Of a stretch of DNA of 64,000 nt, positions 25,951-37,775 are shown piece after piece (position 1 is the stretch's first letter; every line of letters starts with the position of its first letter). A program made the translations under genes and the position numbers. The notes under the pieces are model-generated. The model saw only the letters and a program-made list of their open reading frames with translations. It did no database searches and was not told the origin of the DNA. This stretch comes from Rhizobium sp. N324 (GTDB taxonomy: Bacteria; Pseudomonadota; Alphaproteobacteria; Rhizobiales; Rhizobiaceae). The DNA lies in NCBI RefSeq assembly GCF_001664485.1, contig NZ_CP013630.1:1057001-1121000 (forward strand), in the 5' to 3' direction.

Positions 25951-25999
25951 AAAGTGTTACAGCGTCCTTGAGTCTGAACAGACGCGCGGCGCTCTAAGA
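25951..25999. repeat. Short intergenic palindromic element
   Basis: A stretch reading GTGTTACAGCGTCC, GTCTGAACAGAC and GCGCGGCGCTCTA, the pattern of a small intergenic element I recall from Rhizobium genomes. It includes a GTCT/AGAC hairpin and may serve as the end of the preceding transcript. Confidence 0.45.
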
Positions 26000-26061
26000 C
26001 AATCGACTCTGGACAAGCATCGGGAATCAGCGTCTTCTCCATAAACAAAAGGAGAACGCTG

Positions 26062-26379
26062 ATGTTGCGTCGTCTTGCCGATCAGTTCGAAACCTCATCC
26101 GCCACCTATGCCGCGGCCAACGGCATCGAGCGTGACCCTGACTGGTTTCTCCTGAAACTGCAGGAGGAGGTGGGTGAACTCACCCAGGCCTGGAACCGTG
26201 TCACCGGCCGCGGGCGCCGCAGGGACCGAACGCCGGAACAACTCCACCGCGATCTCGCCGACGAAACCGCCGACCTGCTCGGCCACATCCTGCTCTTTGC
26301 CCGCCGCAACGATATCGATCTGGCCGCGGCGATCGAACGGAAGTGGCGGTTCCAGCCGGCGGAAGTATCGAAGAGCTGA
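26062..26379 (+). CDS. MazG-like nucleotide pyrophosphohydrolase domain protein
   Basis: A 105-residue single-domain all-alpha protein. The metal-binding E-x2-E and E-x2-D pairs of MazG-type NTP pyrophosphatases are seen in LQEEVGELTQAW (about residue 35) and LADETADLLGHILL (about 73). Such small members hydrolyse (d)NTPs or altered nucleotides. A strong AAAGGAGAA precedes the ATG. It is convergent with the GNAT gene 6 bp away. Confidence 0.78.
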   Translation: MLRRLADQFETSSATYAAANGIERDPDWFLLKLQEEVGELTQAWNRVTGRGRRRDRTPEQLHRDLADETADLLGHILLFARRNDIDLAAAIERKWRFQPAEVSKS

Positions 26380-26385
26380 GGAAGA

Positions 26386-26877
26386 TCAGCCGACCTTGTA
26401 GCGATAAAACTTGGTGTCCACCGCCATCAGCGGAAACGAGCGGGGCAGGGCGGTGTTGGCGATCTCGGTAAAGCCGTTCTTCTCGTAGAAGCGATGGGCG
26501 GCGACAAATTTGTCCGTGGTGCCGAGGAAGATATCGGTGAGGCCGGCATCCCTGGCATGGGCGAACAGGCGATCGAGGAGCAGCGCCGCCACACCATGCT
26601 CGCGGCCGCGCACCGCGGCGGCGACGAACATCTTGCGCAGCGCCGCCTGGTTGTTGCCGATATCCTTCAAGCCCAGCGTGCCGACGATGGCGCCGTCCTT
26701 GACCGCGACCCAAAACTCTCCCTTGCCGGACTGGTAGAAATCCGGGATCACCCTGAGGTCCGGCTGCGCATCGGCGGTGATGTCGATGCCGAACTCTTCG
26801 CGCTGGATCGGCAGGATCACCGAAAGCACGGCATCGGCGTCGCCTTCCGCAAAACGCCTGATCTCGACCTCCGCCAT
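26386..26877 (-). CDS. GNAT family N-acetyltransferase
   Basis: A 163-residue acetyl-CoA-dependent N-acetyltransferase. The acetyl-CoA loop region VRGREHGVAALLLDRLFAHA lies near residue 90, with the C-terminal fold segment AHRFYEKNGFTEI at about 130. The ATG at 26877 follows GAAAGGAGC. It begins 17 bp after the tldD stop and is co-transcribed with it. Substrate unknown. Confidence 0.87.
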   Translation of the reverse strand: MAEVEIRRFAEGDADAVLSVILPIQREEFGIDITADAQPDLRVIPDFYQSGKGEFWVAVKDGAIVGTLGLKDIGNNQAALRKMFVAAAVRGREHGVAALLLDRLFAHARDAGLTDIFLGTTDKFVAAHRFYEKNGFTEIANTALPRSFPLMAVDTKFYRYKVG

Positions 26878-26894
26878 CACGGGCTCCTTTCGCC

Positions 26895-28310
26895 TCAGGT
26901 CTGCGTGCCGCCGACCGTCACCTGATCCATGCGCAGATGCGGCTGGCCGACGCCGACCGGGACCCATTGGCCGGCCTTGCCGCAATTGCCGATGCCGGTA
27001 TCGAGCTTCATGTCGTTGCCGATCATCGATACCCGCTTCATCGCATCCGGGCCGTTGCCGATCAGCATCGCGCCCTTGATCGGCGCGCCGACCTTGCCGT
27101 TCTCGATCAGATAGGCTTCGGTGCAGCCGAAGACGAATTTGCCGGAGGTGATATCCACCTGGCCGCCGCCGAAGGAAACGGCATAGATGCCCTTCTTCAC
27201 CGAGGCGATGATTTCCTCGGGCGTCTTGTCGCCGCCGAGCATATAGGTGTTGGTCATGCGCGGCATCGGCACATGCGCATAACCCTGGCGGCGGCCGTTG
27301 CCGGTTGGCGCCATGCCCATCAGCCGGGCATTCTGCCGGTCCTGCATATAGCCGACGAGCTTGCCGTTCTCGATCAGCACGTTGTAGCCCGACGGCGTTC
27401 CCTCGTCGTCGATGGTAATCGAGCCGCGGCGGTTGTCGATCGTGCCGTCGTCGACGACGGTGACGCCGGGAGCGGCGACCATCTGGCCGAGCAGGCCTGC
27501 AAAAGCCGACGTCTTTTTGCGGTTGAAATCGCCTTCCAGCCCGTGGCCGACGGCCTCGTGCAGCATCACGCCCGGCCAGCCGGAACCGAGAACGACGTCC
27601 ATGGTGCCCGCCGGCGCATCGATCGCCTCGAGATTGACGAGCGCCTGGCGCAGCGCCTCGTCGGCGCCGTACTGCCAGCTGCCCTCGGCGATGAAGTCGC
27701 CGAAGCCGATCCGCCCGCCGCTGCCGTAGGAGCCGCTTTCCTGCCGATCGCCTTCGCCGACCATGACCGAGATGTTGATGCGGGTCATCGGCCTGATGTC
27801 GCGCACGCGATGCCCGTCGGCGCGCAGGATGTCGACCACCTGCCAGCTTGCCGCGACCGAGGCGGTCACCTGCCGCACCTTGTCGTTCTTGCCCCTGAGA
27901 TAGGCGTCGATATCCTGCAGGACCTTGACCTTTTCCTCGAAGCTCGGCTGGCCGATCGGGTTCTGGTCGCCGTAGAATTTCTTATTGGTGCCTTGCGGGG
28001 CTGCCGCATAGGAGCCGGAATAGCCGCGCGTCACCGCGCCCACGGCATCCGCCGCCCGCTTCAGCGCCGCCACCGAAAGATCGCCGGCATGGGCAAAACC
28101 GACCGCTTCGCCGGCAACGGCGCGCAGGCCGAACCCCTGCTCGGTGTTGAAGCTGCCGCCCTTCAGCCGGCCATTGTCGAAGGTCAGCGCCTCGGCCTGC
28201 GCATGCTCGATAAACAGCTCGCCGTCATCGGCGCCGGCGAGCGCCTCGGCGACCAGACCACGCATCGTGGCTTCGTCGGCATCGAATAGCGTCAGGAGAT
28301 CGGTGGTCAT
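26895..28310 (-). CDS. tldD: Metalloprotease TldD
   Basis: A 471-residue TldD protein, which pairs with TldE/PmbA to form a zinc protease that degrades unfolded peptides and matures some RiPPs. The zinc motif is H-E-x3-H in VMLHEAVGHGLEGDF near residue 262, and the C-terminal Cys is in KFVFGCTEAYLIENG. The partner pmbA is not in the window, as is common. It is the first gene of a two-gene unit with a GNAT. Confidence 0.94.
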   Translation of the reverse strand: MTTDLLTLFDADEATMRGLVAEALAGADDGELFIEHAQAEALTFDNGRLKGGSFNTEQGFGLRAVAGEAVGFAHAGDLSVAALKRAADAVGAVTRGYSGSYAAAPQGTNKKFYGDQNPIGQPSFEEKVKVLQDIDAYLRGKNDKVRQVTASVAASWQVVDILRADGHRVRDIRPMTRINISVMVGEGDRQESGSYGSGGRIGFGDFIAEGSWQYGADEALRQALVNLEAIDAPAGTMDVVLGSGWPGVMLHEAVGHGLEGDFNRKKTSAFAGLLGQMVAAPGVTVVDDGTIDNRRGSITIDDEGTPSGYNVLIENGKLVGYMQDRQNARLMGMAPTGNGRRQGYAHVPMPRMTNTYMLGGDKTPEEIIASVKKGIYAVSFGGGQVDITSGKFVFGCTEAYLIENGKVGAPIKGAMLIGNGPDAMKRVSMIGNDMKLDTGIGNCGKAGQWVPVGVGQPHLRMDQVTVGGTQT

Positions 28311-28461
28311 GGTCTGGCTCCAATGGGCATGCGTGCGGAAATGCGCTTACGCATCTAGATAGGGCTCCCAATGATAAGGAGTGAAGCCCTGCTGTCGAAT
28401 TTTCTTTGTGGGAGAGGTTATCTTGGCCTCGTGCGACACCGTCCGGTTCGTGCGGATGCTG

Positions 28462-28596
28462 CCCCTCACCCTAACCCTCTCCCCGTAAACGGGGCGAGGG
28501 GACGTGCCCTGCGAGAGGTATGCGAGGGACGGAGGGGTCGCGACAATCCCCTTCGCCCCGCAAGCGGGGAGAAGGTGCCGGCAGGCGGATGAGGGG
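28462..28596. repeat. RIME-like palindromic repeat, copy 3
   Basis: A 135-bp copy with the same borders and two palindromes (one with GTAAAC and one with GCAAGC loops) in the 314-bp gap between tldD and the ialB-like gene. The rest of the gap shows no ORF I would support. Confidence 0.88.
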
Positions 28597-28624
28597 CGGA
28601 CCCGCGGCAGGCCGCCAGCTGCCC

Positions 28625-29266
28625 TTACGGCAGCGCGTCGAAACCTTCGGCGAAGCCCTTGAGGTCGACGGGGATGCCGATGCCTTCTTCGGGGGTCTGG
28701 AAGACGATGAAGGTTGCCTGGGCGCCGCTGCGGAAGGTCTTCAGCAATTCGTCCTCGAGCACCACCTCGGCATAACAGCCATCGGCGAAGCAGCGCACGA
28801 AATAGGCGCGGCCGATATCCTTGCCATCGACATTGAGGCCGAGGCCATTCGGCAGGAGCACGCCGAGCGGTGCCAGCACCCGCAGGATCTTCGACTTGCG
28901 GTCGGCGGTCTTCAGCACGACGACGGAAAGCCCGACCTCGGGCCGATCCTCGGCGATGACGTTCTGCATCAGCGCGCATTGTTCGGTCGAAGCCCCTGCC
29001 GGCTTGTCGCAGACGACCGACCATGCGCCGTGATTGGATTTCACCGTGCCCGGTGCCTGCGGCTGGGTCTGGCCGGGTGACACCTGGATATTCGGATTGG
29101 CCGCGTTCGGCTGCTGCGGCGTCGCGCTCGGAGCGGGAGCAGGGGCCGCAGCCGGCGGCTTGGCCTGCGCCGGCGCCGGTTGCTGCTGTGCGAAAACGGG
29201 CGTCGTCGCTGCGGCCGCGATGCTGGCAGTCACGAGAAGCGCCTGCGCGAGGGAACGGAAACCCAT
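28625..29266 (-). CDS. Invasion-associated locus B family protein
   Basis: A 213-residue secreted protein with a signal peptide (ALLVTASIAAAATTPVFAQ), a Pro/Ala/Gln-rich linker (about 25-80) and a C-terminal IalB domain (NHGAWSVVCDKPAG, QCALMQNV, FVRCFADGCYAEVVL) with conserved Cys pairs. IalB was named from Bartonella erythrocyte invasion, but rhizobial homologues have no known invasive role. The start at 29266 is chosen because it begins the signal peptide. Confidence 0.85.
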   Translation of the reverse strand: MGFRSLAQALLVTASIAAAATTPVFAQQQPAPAQAKPPAAAPAPAPSATPQQPNAANPNIQVSPGQTQPQAPGTVKSNHGAWSVVCDKPAGASTEQCALMQNVIAEDRPEVGLSVVVLKTADRKSKILRVLAPLGVLLPNGLGLNVDGKDIGRAYFVRCFADGCYAEVVLEDELLKTFRSGAQATFIVFQTPEEGIGIPVDLKGFAEGFDALP

Positions 29267-29606
29267 GGAAACCTCTGGATATCGAATCATTGCGGCTATT
29301 GTTGAAGCTGCCCACCAAAAATGAAAAGCCCCACCCCGTGAAAACCGGGGGACTGCGGCGGAAATTGGACCTTTCGGCAAGAATGTGCGGCGCGCGGATT
29401 GGCCGGAAAGCCGATTTTTCATATGCTGATGAAAAACTTGGGATGTTTTGCCCTTCCGGCCTGCCTATGCTTTCAGCAAAAATGCCGCATAGACAATTGC
29501 TCTGACCTGTTGCGGCAAATGCCAAACTGTGGTTTGAAGCGCTGAAGATGGCAAGGATTCTGCGTTCTATTCTGCAGGTCAAGCGCTCGAGGGAGATAAT
29601 AAGGTG

Positions 29607-32215
<2,609 letters not shown>

Positions 32216-32278
32216 TTGCGCGGGTGTCAGGACGCCGTATCGACTGCGGCGTCCTGATATTCTGACATTCGGGACGGA

Positions 32279-33232
32279 ATGATGACGGTTATCGACAATC
32301 ACGGGGTGCTTGCAAAGGACGGCGAATTGTCGGAAGCGAGTGCGCGCGATTATTTCGAATTGCTGAAGCCGCGGGTGATGTCGCTCGTGGTCTTCACTGC
32401 CTTTGCCGGCCTGGTGCTGGCGCCGGGCCACATCCATCCGGTCCTCGGCCTGATCGCCATTCTCTGTATCGCCGTCGGCGCCGGCGCCTCCGGCGCGCTC
32501 AACATGTGGTATGACGCCGATATCGACGCCATCATGAGCCGCACCGCCAAGCGTCCGATCCCGGCCGGCCGCATCGCGCCCTCCGAGGCGCTGGCCTTCG
32601 GCCTGGTGCTGTCGGGCTTCTCGGTCGTCATCCTCGGCCTTGCCGTCAACTGGCTCTCGGCCGGCATCCTCGCCTTCACCATCTTCTTCTACGCCGTCGT
32701 CTACACCATGTGGCTGAAGCGCTCGACGCCGCAGAACATCGTCATCGGCGGAGCCGCCGGCGCTTTCCCGCCGATGATCGGCTGGGCCTGCGTGACCAAC
32801 AGCGTGACGATCGAAAGCACCGTGCTCTTCCTGATCATCTTCCTGTGGACGCCGGCGCATTTCTGGGCGCTGGCCCTCTTCAAGATGCGCGATTACGAGG
32901 CCGTCGGCGTGCCGATGCTGCCGAACGTTTCCGGCGAGCGGGTGACCAAGCATCAGATCGTCGCCTATGCTGTGCTGACCGCCGTTTGCGCGGTGTTGCC
33001 CTCCTTCCTTGGTTTCGCCAGCTTCGGCTACGGCCTGGTGGCCGCCGCGCTTGGCGCAATCTTCATCTACTGTTCCATCGCCGTCTGGCGCATGCCCGAC
33101 GGCGATCTGAAGATGCTCCCGGCGAAGAAGCTCTTCGGCTTCTCGATCTTCTACCTCTTCGCCGTGTTCTCCGCCTTGATGATCGACCGGCTGACCTCGG
33201 TGCTGGTTTCGCATGCGGGAGGTTGGTTCTGA
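32279..33232 (+). CDS. ctaB: Protoheme IX farnesyltransferase
   Basis: A 317-residue UbiA-superfamily membrane prenyltransferase that converts haem B to haem O, the first step toward haem A for the oxidase. The Asp-rich prenyl-diphosphate site is [19 protein letters not shown] near residue 78. About nine helices are visible. It follows coxA by 63 bp, and its stop overlaps the coxF start by one base (TGATG). Confidence 0.94.
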   Translation: MMTVIDNHGVLAKDGELSEASARDYFELLKPRVMSLVVFTAFAGLVLAPGHIHPVLGLIAILCIAVGAGASGALNMWYDADIDAIMSRTAKRPIPAGRIAPSEALAFGLVLSGFSVVILGLAVNWLSAGILAFTIFFYAVVYTMWLKRSTPQNIVIGGAAGAFPPMIGWACVTNSVTIESTVLFLIIFLWTPAHFWALALFKMRDYEAVGVPMLPNVSGERVTKHQIVAYAVLTAVCAVLPSFLGFASFGYGLVAAALGAIFIYCSIAVWRMPDGDLKMLPAKKLFGFSIFYLFAVFSALMIDRLTSVLVSHAGGWF

Positions 33233-33372
33233 TGGATCTCGTCAAGCTCACGGAAAAGCAGCTCAAGTCGCGCCGCAACCGCAATATCGCACTGGGCCTG
33301 GTGCTTGCCGGCCTCGTCATTCTTTTTTACGCGATCACCATCGTGAAGATCGGCGGGGGAATGGCCGGATGA
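33232..33372 (+). CDS. CoxF-type small cytochrome oxidase cluster protein
   Basis: A 46-residue protein (start [18 protein letters not shown]) with a basic N-terminus and one membrane helix ([20 protein letters not shown]). Position between ctaB and ctaG and overlap with both (TGATG with ctaB, ATGA with ctaG) identify it as the small protein usually called CoxF in alphaproteobacterial oxidase operons. Its role is unclear; it may assist assembly. Confidence 0.85.
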   Translation: MDLVKLTEKQLKSRRNRNIALGLVLAGLVILFYAITIVKIGGGMAG

Positions 33373-33977
33373 GCGAAAAGCCCGCCGCACCGAAAAAGCC
33401 GGGCCGCAACAACGGCGCCGTCGTGATGATGTGCCTGAGCTTCGTCTTCGGCATGGGCGCGATGAGCTACGCCGCCGTGCCGCTCTACCGGATCTTCTGC
33501 CAGGTCACCGGCTATAACGGCACGACGCAGCGCGTCGACCAGGTGTCGAGCGTCGTGCTCGACCGGACGATGCGCGTGACCTTCGACGCCAATGTCGCAC
33601 CCGGCCTGCAATGGGATTTCAAGCCGGTCGAGCGCGAGGTCAATCCGAAGATCGGCGAGACGATCCAGGTCAATTTCACCGCCGAGAATCGCTCGAACGA
33701 GACGCAGCGCGGCCAGGCGGTTTTCAACGTCACGCCGGGTGAAGCGGGCGTCTATTTCAACAAGGTGCAATGTTTCTGCTTTACGGAAACGGACCTGAAG
33801 CCGGGCGAAAAGCTCGACATGCCGGTGGTGTTCTACATCGATCCGGAAATCGTCAAGGCCGTGGAATCCAAGAACATCCATACGGTCACGCTGTCATATA
33901 CGTTCTACCCGAAAGAGGGTCCGAAGCCGCTGGCTTCGAATGAGGGTGGAGCGGTAAAGAGTGAAAAGAAACTTTGA
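33369..33977 (+). CDS. ctaG: Cytochrome c oxidase assembly protein CtaG (Cox11)
   Basis: A 202-residue Cox11-type copper chaperone that delivers Cu to CuB of subunit I. It has one N-terminal helix (about 17-38) and a periplasmic immunoglobulin-like domain with the copper-binding Cys pair in KVQCFCFTE near residue 136. The start overlaps the coxF stop (ATGA). Followed by coxC after 61 bp. Confidence 0.94.
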   Translation: MSEKPAAPKKPGRNNGAVVMMCLSFVFGMGAMSYAAVPLYRIFCQVTGYNGTTQRVDQVSSVVLDRTMRVTFDANVAPGLQWDFKPVEREVNPKIGETIQVNFTAENRSNETQRGQAVFNVTPGEAGVYFNKVQCFCFTETDLKPGEKLDMPVVFYIDPEIVKAVESKNIHTVTLSYTFYPKEGPKPLASNEGGAVKSEKKL

Positions 33978-34038
33978 TCAAGGCTCGTTTCCGGCTATGC
34001 CGGGAGCGGAGTGAAGGAAGACATCCGGGGATAGCTAC

Positions 34039-34917
34039 ATGGCCGATGCTCATCAGAAGAATCACGACTATCACATCATCGATCCGAGCCCGTGGCCGAT
34101 TCTCGCCTCGCTCGGCGCCTTCATCATGGCGATCGGCGGCGTCTGCTACATGCGTTACCTGAACGGCGGCTCGTTCAAGGTCGCCGGCGCCGAACTCGCC
34201 AATCCCTGGCTCTTCTATATCGGCTTCGCGCTGGTTCTCTACGTCATGTACGGCTGGTGGGCCGATACGGTGAAGGAAGCCCATGAGGGCGCCCACACCC
34301 GAGTCGTCTCGCTGCATCTGCGCTACGGCATGATCATGTTCATCGCTTCGGAAGTGATGTTCTTCGTCGCCTGGTTCTGGGCCTATTTCGACGCCAGCCT
34401 CTATCCGAACGAGGCGATCCAGGCTTCGCGCCTGCTCTATACCGGTGGCACCTGGCCGCCGAAGGGCATCGAGGTGCTCGATCCCTGGCACCTGCCGATC
34501 TACAACACCGTCATCCTGCTGCTCTCCGGCACGACGGTCACCTGGGCGCATCATGCGCTGCTGCACAATGACCGCAAGGGCCTGATCCAGGGCCTGGTTC
34601 TGACGGTGCTGCTTGGCATCTTCTTCTCTAGCGTCCAGGCCTATGAATATGCCCACGCGCCCTTCGCCTTCAAGAATTCGATCTATGGCGCGACCTTCTT
34701 CATGGCGACCGGCTTCCACGGTTTCCACGTCCTCGTCGGCACGATTTTCCTGCTGGTCTGCCTGATCCGGGCGCTGCGCGGCGACTTCACCCCGAAACAG
34801 CATTTCGGCTTCGAGGCCGCCGCCTGGTACTGGCACTTCGTCGACGTCGTCTGGCTGTTCCTGTTCTTCTGCATCTACGTCTGGGGCGGCTGGGGCGCCC
34901 CCGTCGCAGCCGGCTAA
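34039..34917 (+). CDS. coxC: Cytochrome c oxidase subunit III
   Basis: A 292-residue membrane subunit with seven helices that stabilises subunit I. Family marks are GWWADTVKEAHEGAHTRVV, ASEVMFFVAWFWAYFDASL, GFHGFHVLVGTIFLLVC and the C-terminal WYWHFVDVVWLFLF. It ends the structural-gene operon, with a strong terminator 22 bp after the stop codon. Confidence 0.95.
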   Translation: MADAHQKNHDYHIIDPSPWPILASLGAFIMAIGGVCYMRYLNGGSFKVAGAELANPWLFYIGFALVLYVMYGWWADTVKEAHEGAHTRVVSLHLRYGMIMFIASEVMFFVAWFWAYFDASLYPNEAIQASRLLYTGGTWPPKGIEVLDPWHLPIYNTVILLLSGTTVTWAHHALLHNDRKGLIQGLVLTVLLGIFFSSVQAYEYAHAPFAFKNSIYGATFFMATGFHGFHVLVGTIFLLVCLIRALRGDFTPKQHFGFEAAAWYWHFVDVVWLFLFFCIYVWGGWGAPVAAG

Positions 34918-34938
34918 CGGCAGCGAGTTTCAAGTGAA

Positions 34939-34965
34939 AAGGCGGGCCGGGTGCCCGCCTTTTTT
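34939..34965 (+). terminator. Intrinsic terminator of the oxidase operon
   Basis: AAGGCGGGC (34939-34947) pairs with GCCCGCCTT (34953-34961) and is followed by Ts to 34965. Confidence 0.92.
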
Positions 34966-34984
34966 GTCCGTGTCTCCCACACTC

Positions 34985-35180
34985 CGTCATCGTCGGGCTT
35001 GACCCGACGGTCCATGCCGCAAGCACGGAGAAGGCCGATAGCATCCGACGGAAGCTGCACATCAATCTGAGATTTTTGGCGAAATCTGCCACCGCTCCTG
35101 CCGTCTCGCGCGGCCATACCCCATGCTCCTCGCACCGAACGAGTCCCGTGCCCGGATGCTCGGGTCAGGCCCGAGCAGGA
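34985..35180. repeat. Degenerate palindromic repeat region
   Basis: Two perfect hairpins, GTCGGG-CTTGA-CCCGAC (34992-35008) and GCTCGGG-TCAGG-CCCGAGC (35158-35176), flank sequence reading CTCCGTCAT and GGACGGAGG. These match the ends of the repeats at 44551 and 44978. No gene is supported between 34966 and 35300. Confidence 0.6.
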
Positions 35181-35300
35181 CGGAGGGCGGGGGCACGATG
35201 GGCAGGAGGCGCACACTCGCCCCATGCTTCGTCATCGGCGATCCATCTTGCAGGCCATCGATTTGTTACCAGAGGCAATGCGACATTGATCGCCAAATGC

Positions 35301-35777
35301 CTATCGGCGCGGGAACGAAGAATCGTCGTCAGATCCACCGCCATCAAGGGATGATCGAATCTCCTTGGTCATGAGCGGACTAGTTCTGTCGGCGTCGACC
35401 ATGACCCAGCCGAGCTTTTCGTAGAAACGCACGGCATCCGGTGCGGCATGGACATCCAGCCGGCAGAGGCCGTGTTTGGCCGATAGTCTTTCAACTTCGG
35501 ACATCAAAATCCGCCCGAGTCCTTGTCTCTGATATTCCGGCAGGATGGCGACAAGTCGCACGACGCCGGTCGCGCCCTCCGACAGATCGAGGCGGACTGT
35601 GCCAAGAGCAACGCCGTCCTTCCTCAGCAGGAGTGGTATATGGCGCGCTTCGTGTTCATCCGGATGCTTGTCATCGTAACCGTCGAGACCGCGCAGTTCG
35701 AACAACACACGCCTGCGAATGGCATGATAGGCTTGCCAATCCGCGATCTCTGTCACTTGCTTAAGTTCCGTGGCCAT
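35301..35777 (-). CDS. GNAT family N-acetyltransferase
   Basis: A 158-residue acetyltransferase starting MATELKQVTEIADW. The acetyl-CoA binding loop VAILPEYQRQGLGRILMSEV lies near residue 75, followed by DAVRFYEKLGW at about 113. Its ATG shares one base with the stop of the upstream kinase-like gene (TGATG), so the two are translationally coupled. The C-terminus is acidic and Ser/Gly-rich. Substrate unknown. Confidence 0.87.
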   Translation of the reverse strand: MATELKQVTEIADWQAYHAIRRRVLFELRGLDGYDDKHPDEHEARHIPLLLRKDGVALGTVRLDLSEGATGVVRLVAILPEYQRQGLGRILMSEVERLSAKHGLCRLDVHAAPDAVRFYEKLGWVMVDADRTSPLMTKEIRSSLDGGGSDDDSSFPRR

Positions 35778-36418
35778 CAACGCCCACCCGCAATCCGTTC
35801 GAAGGCAGAAGGCTCGGGAATGCCGAGATCGAGGCGCTGGCGGATTGCCTCGGCGCATTCGAGTGCGGTGAGCACCGACGTATCGACCTCCATGTCATAA
35901 ATGCCTGGCCGGTGTACCTCGTCCTGCCAGCGCTGCACCGGTTCGGGGATCGGCACCTCCTCGGTGGCTCTTACATACAGCGTCTCGCGGCCTTCCTGCT
36001 TGAATTCCCGGCGCTGCATGATCGTCCCGATCGGACAGCGCACGCCGACGAACAGCACGGAAAAGCCGTCCAGGCGCCTGGCGCAGTCGCCGAGAATGCC
36101 GAGCGGCTGCGAGTAGCTGTCATGATGGCCGAGATCGGCGACCACATTGAGCCCCAATCCGGCATGGATGGCGATCGATTCGTAAAGGGCCGCATAGAGG
36201 AAGGGCACCAGCTCTTCGAGTTCCGGCCGCTCGCCGCCGGGCCTGAGGCCGATGCCGGGCAGGTAGCGCTTCGGCGTCATGGCATTGTAGCTGTCGACGC
36301 CGAGGTTGATCCACGGCCCCTCGAATTCCTCCTGGATCGCGCGGGCAATGCTGGATTTGCCGCTTCTGGGCGCACCGTTCAAAATAATGATCTGTCCGGC
36401 ATGGCTGTCGTTGGTCAT
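35777..36418 (-). CDS. Chloramphenicol phosphotransferase-like P-loop kinase
   Basis: A 213-residue P-loop protein. Walker A is LNGAPRSGKSSIARAI at about residue 12, and the fold resembles the CPT-like family (WINLGVDSYNAMTPKRYLP, GRETLYVRA). The named enzyme phosphorylates chloramphenicol in its Streptomyces producer, but most homologues have unknown substrates, so resistance should not be assumed. A GTG at 36448 is an alternative start. Coupled to the GNAT gene downstream. Confidence 0.75.
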   Translation of the reverse strand: MTNDSHAGQIIILNGAPRSGKSSIARAIQEEFEGPWINLGVDSYNAMTPKRYLPGIGLRPGGERPELEELVPFLYAALYESIAIHAGLGLNVVADLGHHDSYSQPLGILGDCARRLDGFSVLFVGVRCPIGTIMQRREFKQEGRETLYVRATEEVPIPEPVQRWQDEVHRPGIYDMEVDTSVLTALECAEAIRQRLDLGIPEPSAFERIAGGR

Positions 36419-36549
36419 CAGCTTCTTCTTCTGTTTGGCGCGAATCACTGAGACGAAACCGCGCAGGCATTTCCATTCGGGATGCGAATACTTTATGGGA
36501 GAGTTAAGGCAGCATGGGCTGCCGAGAAGGAATGGCCAGAAGGAATGGT

Positions 36550-36930
36550 ATGAGCGAAGATAGCGCCCATTATCCCCCCGTCGATCCGGTCAGAACCGGC
36601 ATCAAGGGCTGCTGCCCGCGCTGCGGCCAGGGCAAGCTGTTCGACGGCCTGCTCGGGGTCAAGCCGCATTGCGCTTCTTGCGGCCTCGATTATTCCTTCG
36701 CCGATTCCGGCGACGGGCCGGCCGTCTTCGTCATCCTCATCGTCGGCTTCATCGTCATCGGCCTGGTGCTGTGGCTGCAGGTGAATTACGGGCCGCCGAT
36801 CTGGGTGCACATCCTGCTCTTCGGGCCGCTGACGATCGTCCTGTCGCTCCTGACGCTGCGCTGGTTCAAGGGCATCCTGATCGCCATGCAATACCGCCAC
36901 AATGCCCGCGAAGGACGCCTGAGTGACTGA
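36550..36930 (+). CDS. DUF983 membrane protein
   Basis: A 126-residue protein with an N-terminal zinc-ribbon (CCPRCGQGKLF and HCASCGLDY) followed by two membrane helices (about 57-77 and 84-103). DUF983 genes commonly lie beside cytochrome oxidase assembly genes, as here before SURF1, suggesting a role in oxidase biogenesis (inference). AGAAGGAA precedes the ATG. Its stop overlaps the SURF1 start. Confidence 0.85.
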   Translation: MSEDSAHYPPVDPVRTGIKGCCPRCGQGKLFDGLLGVKPHCASCGLDYSFADSGDGPAVFVILIVGFIVIGLVLWLQVNYGPPIWVHILLFGPLTIVLSLLTLRWFKGILIAMQYRHNAREGRLSD

Positions 36931-37678
36931 AATGGAGCCTGTCCTGCCGCGCCGCCGGCTGCCTGTCATCACCGGCATCCTGGTGCTGATTGCCCTCGCT
37001 ATCCTGATTTCGCTCGGCACCTGGCAGGTCGAACGCCTCCATTGGAAAGAGGGCCTGCTCGCCGATATCGCGGCGCGGCAAGTGGCTGCCCCCGTGCCGC
37101 TCGCCGATATCGAGGCGATGGCGGCAAGCGGCGGCGATATCGAATATCGCAAGGTCACCGCCACCGGCCGCTATATCAACAACAAGGAGCGCCACTTCTT
37201 CGCCACCTGGCGCGGCCAGACCGGCTTCTATGTCTATACCCCCCTGGAGCTTGCCGACGGGCGCGCGCTCCTGGTCAATCGCGGCTTCGTTCCCTATGAG
37301 AACAAGGAGCCGGAAATGCGCATGCAGGGCCAACTGACGGATCAGCAGACCGTCACGGGTCTCGCCCGCGAAAAACTGCCCGGCAAACCTTCCTGGGTGG
37401 TGCCCGACAACGACGTCGCCAAGAACATCTTCTATTGGAAGGATCTCGACGTCATGGCCGAAAGCGTCGGGCTGGAGAAGGCGCGCGTCATTCCGTTTTT
37501 CGTCGATGCCGATTCCACCCCCAATCCGGCCGGCCTGCCGATCGGCGGCGTTACCCAGGTCGATCTGCCGAACGACCATCTGCAATATGCTTTCACCTGG
37601 TACGGGCTGGCCGCCGTGCTTGTCGCCGTGGTGGCCATCTCCTGGTTTCGCAAGCCAGGCAAGCAGACTCGGCAATAG
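36923..37678 (+). CDS. SURF1 family cytochrome oxidase biogenesis protein
   Basis: A 251-residue protein with helices at both ends (about 15-32 and 222-242) flanking a periplasmic domain, the SURF1 layout. Marks are LGTWQVERLHWKEGLL and LLVNRGFVPYENKEP, with HLQYAFTWYGLAAVLVAV at the end. SURF1 helps insert haem A into subunit I. The GTG at 36923 is favoured because AAGGAC is six bases upstream; ATG 36932 is the alternative. Co-transcribed with DUF983. Confidence 0.92.
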   Translation: MTEMEPVLPRRRLPVITGILVLIALAILISLGTWQVERLHWKEGLLADIAARQVAAPVPLADIEAMAASGGDIEYRKVTATGRYINNKERHFFATWRGQTGFYVYTPLELADGRALLVNRGFVPYENKEPEMRMQGQLTDQQTVTGLAREKLPGKPSWVVPDNDVAKNIFYWKDLDVMAESVGLEKARVIPFFVDADSTPNPAGLPIGGVTQVDLPNDHLQYAFTWYGLAAVLVAVVAISWFRKPGKQTRQ

Positions 37679-37775
37679 TATCGCTTCAATTCTCGACTAT
37701 ATTGGGCTAGAGGTCGATTGCCCCTCTCGGGACCTGTGACAGGCACAGGACTGAAGAATTCTTGACGGAACAGAC

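Noticed and set aside
35777..36418. Chloramphenicol resistance gene
   Set aside because: Only fold-level similarity to chloramphenicol phosphotransferase is visible. Most family members have other or unknown substrates.
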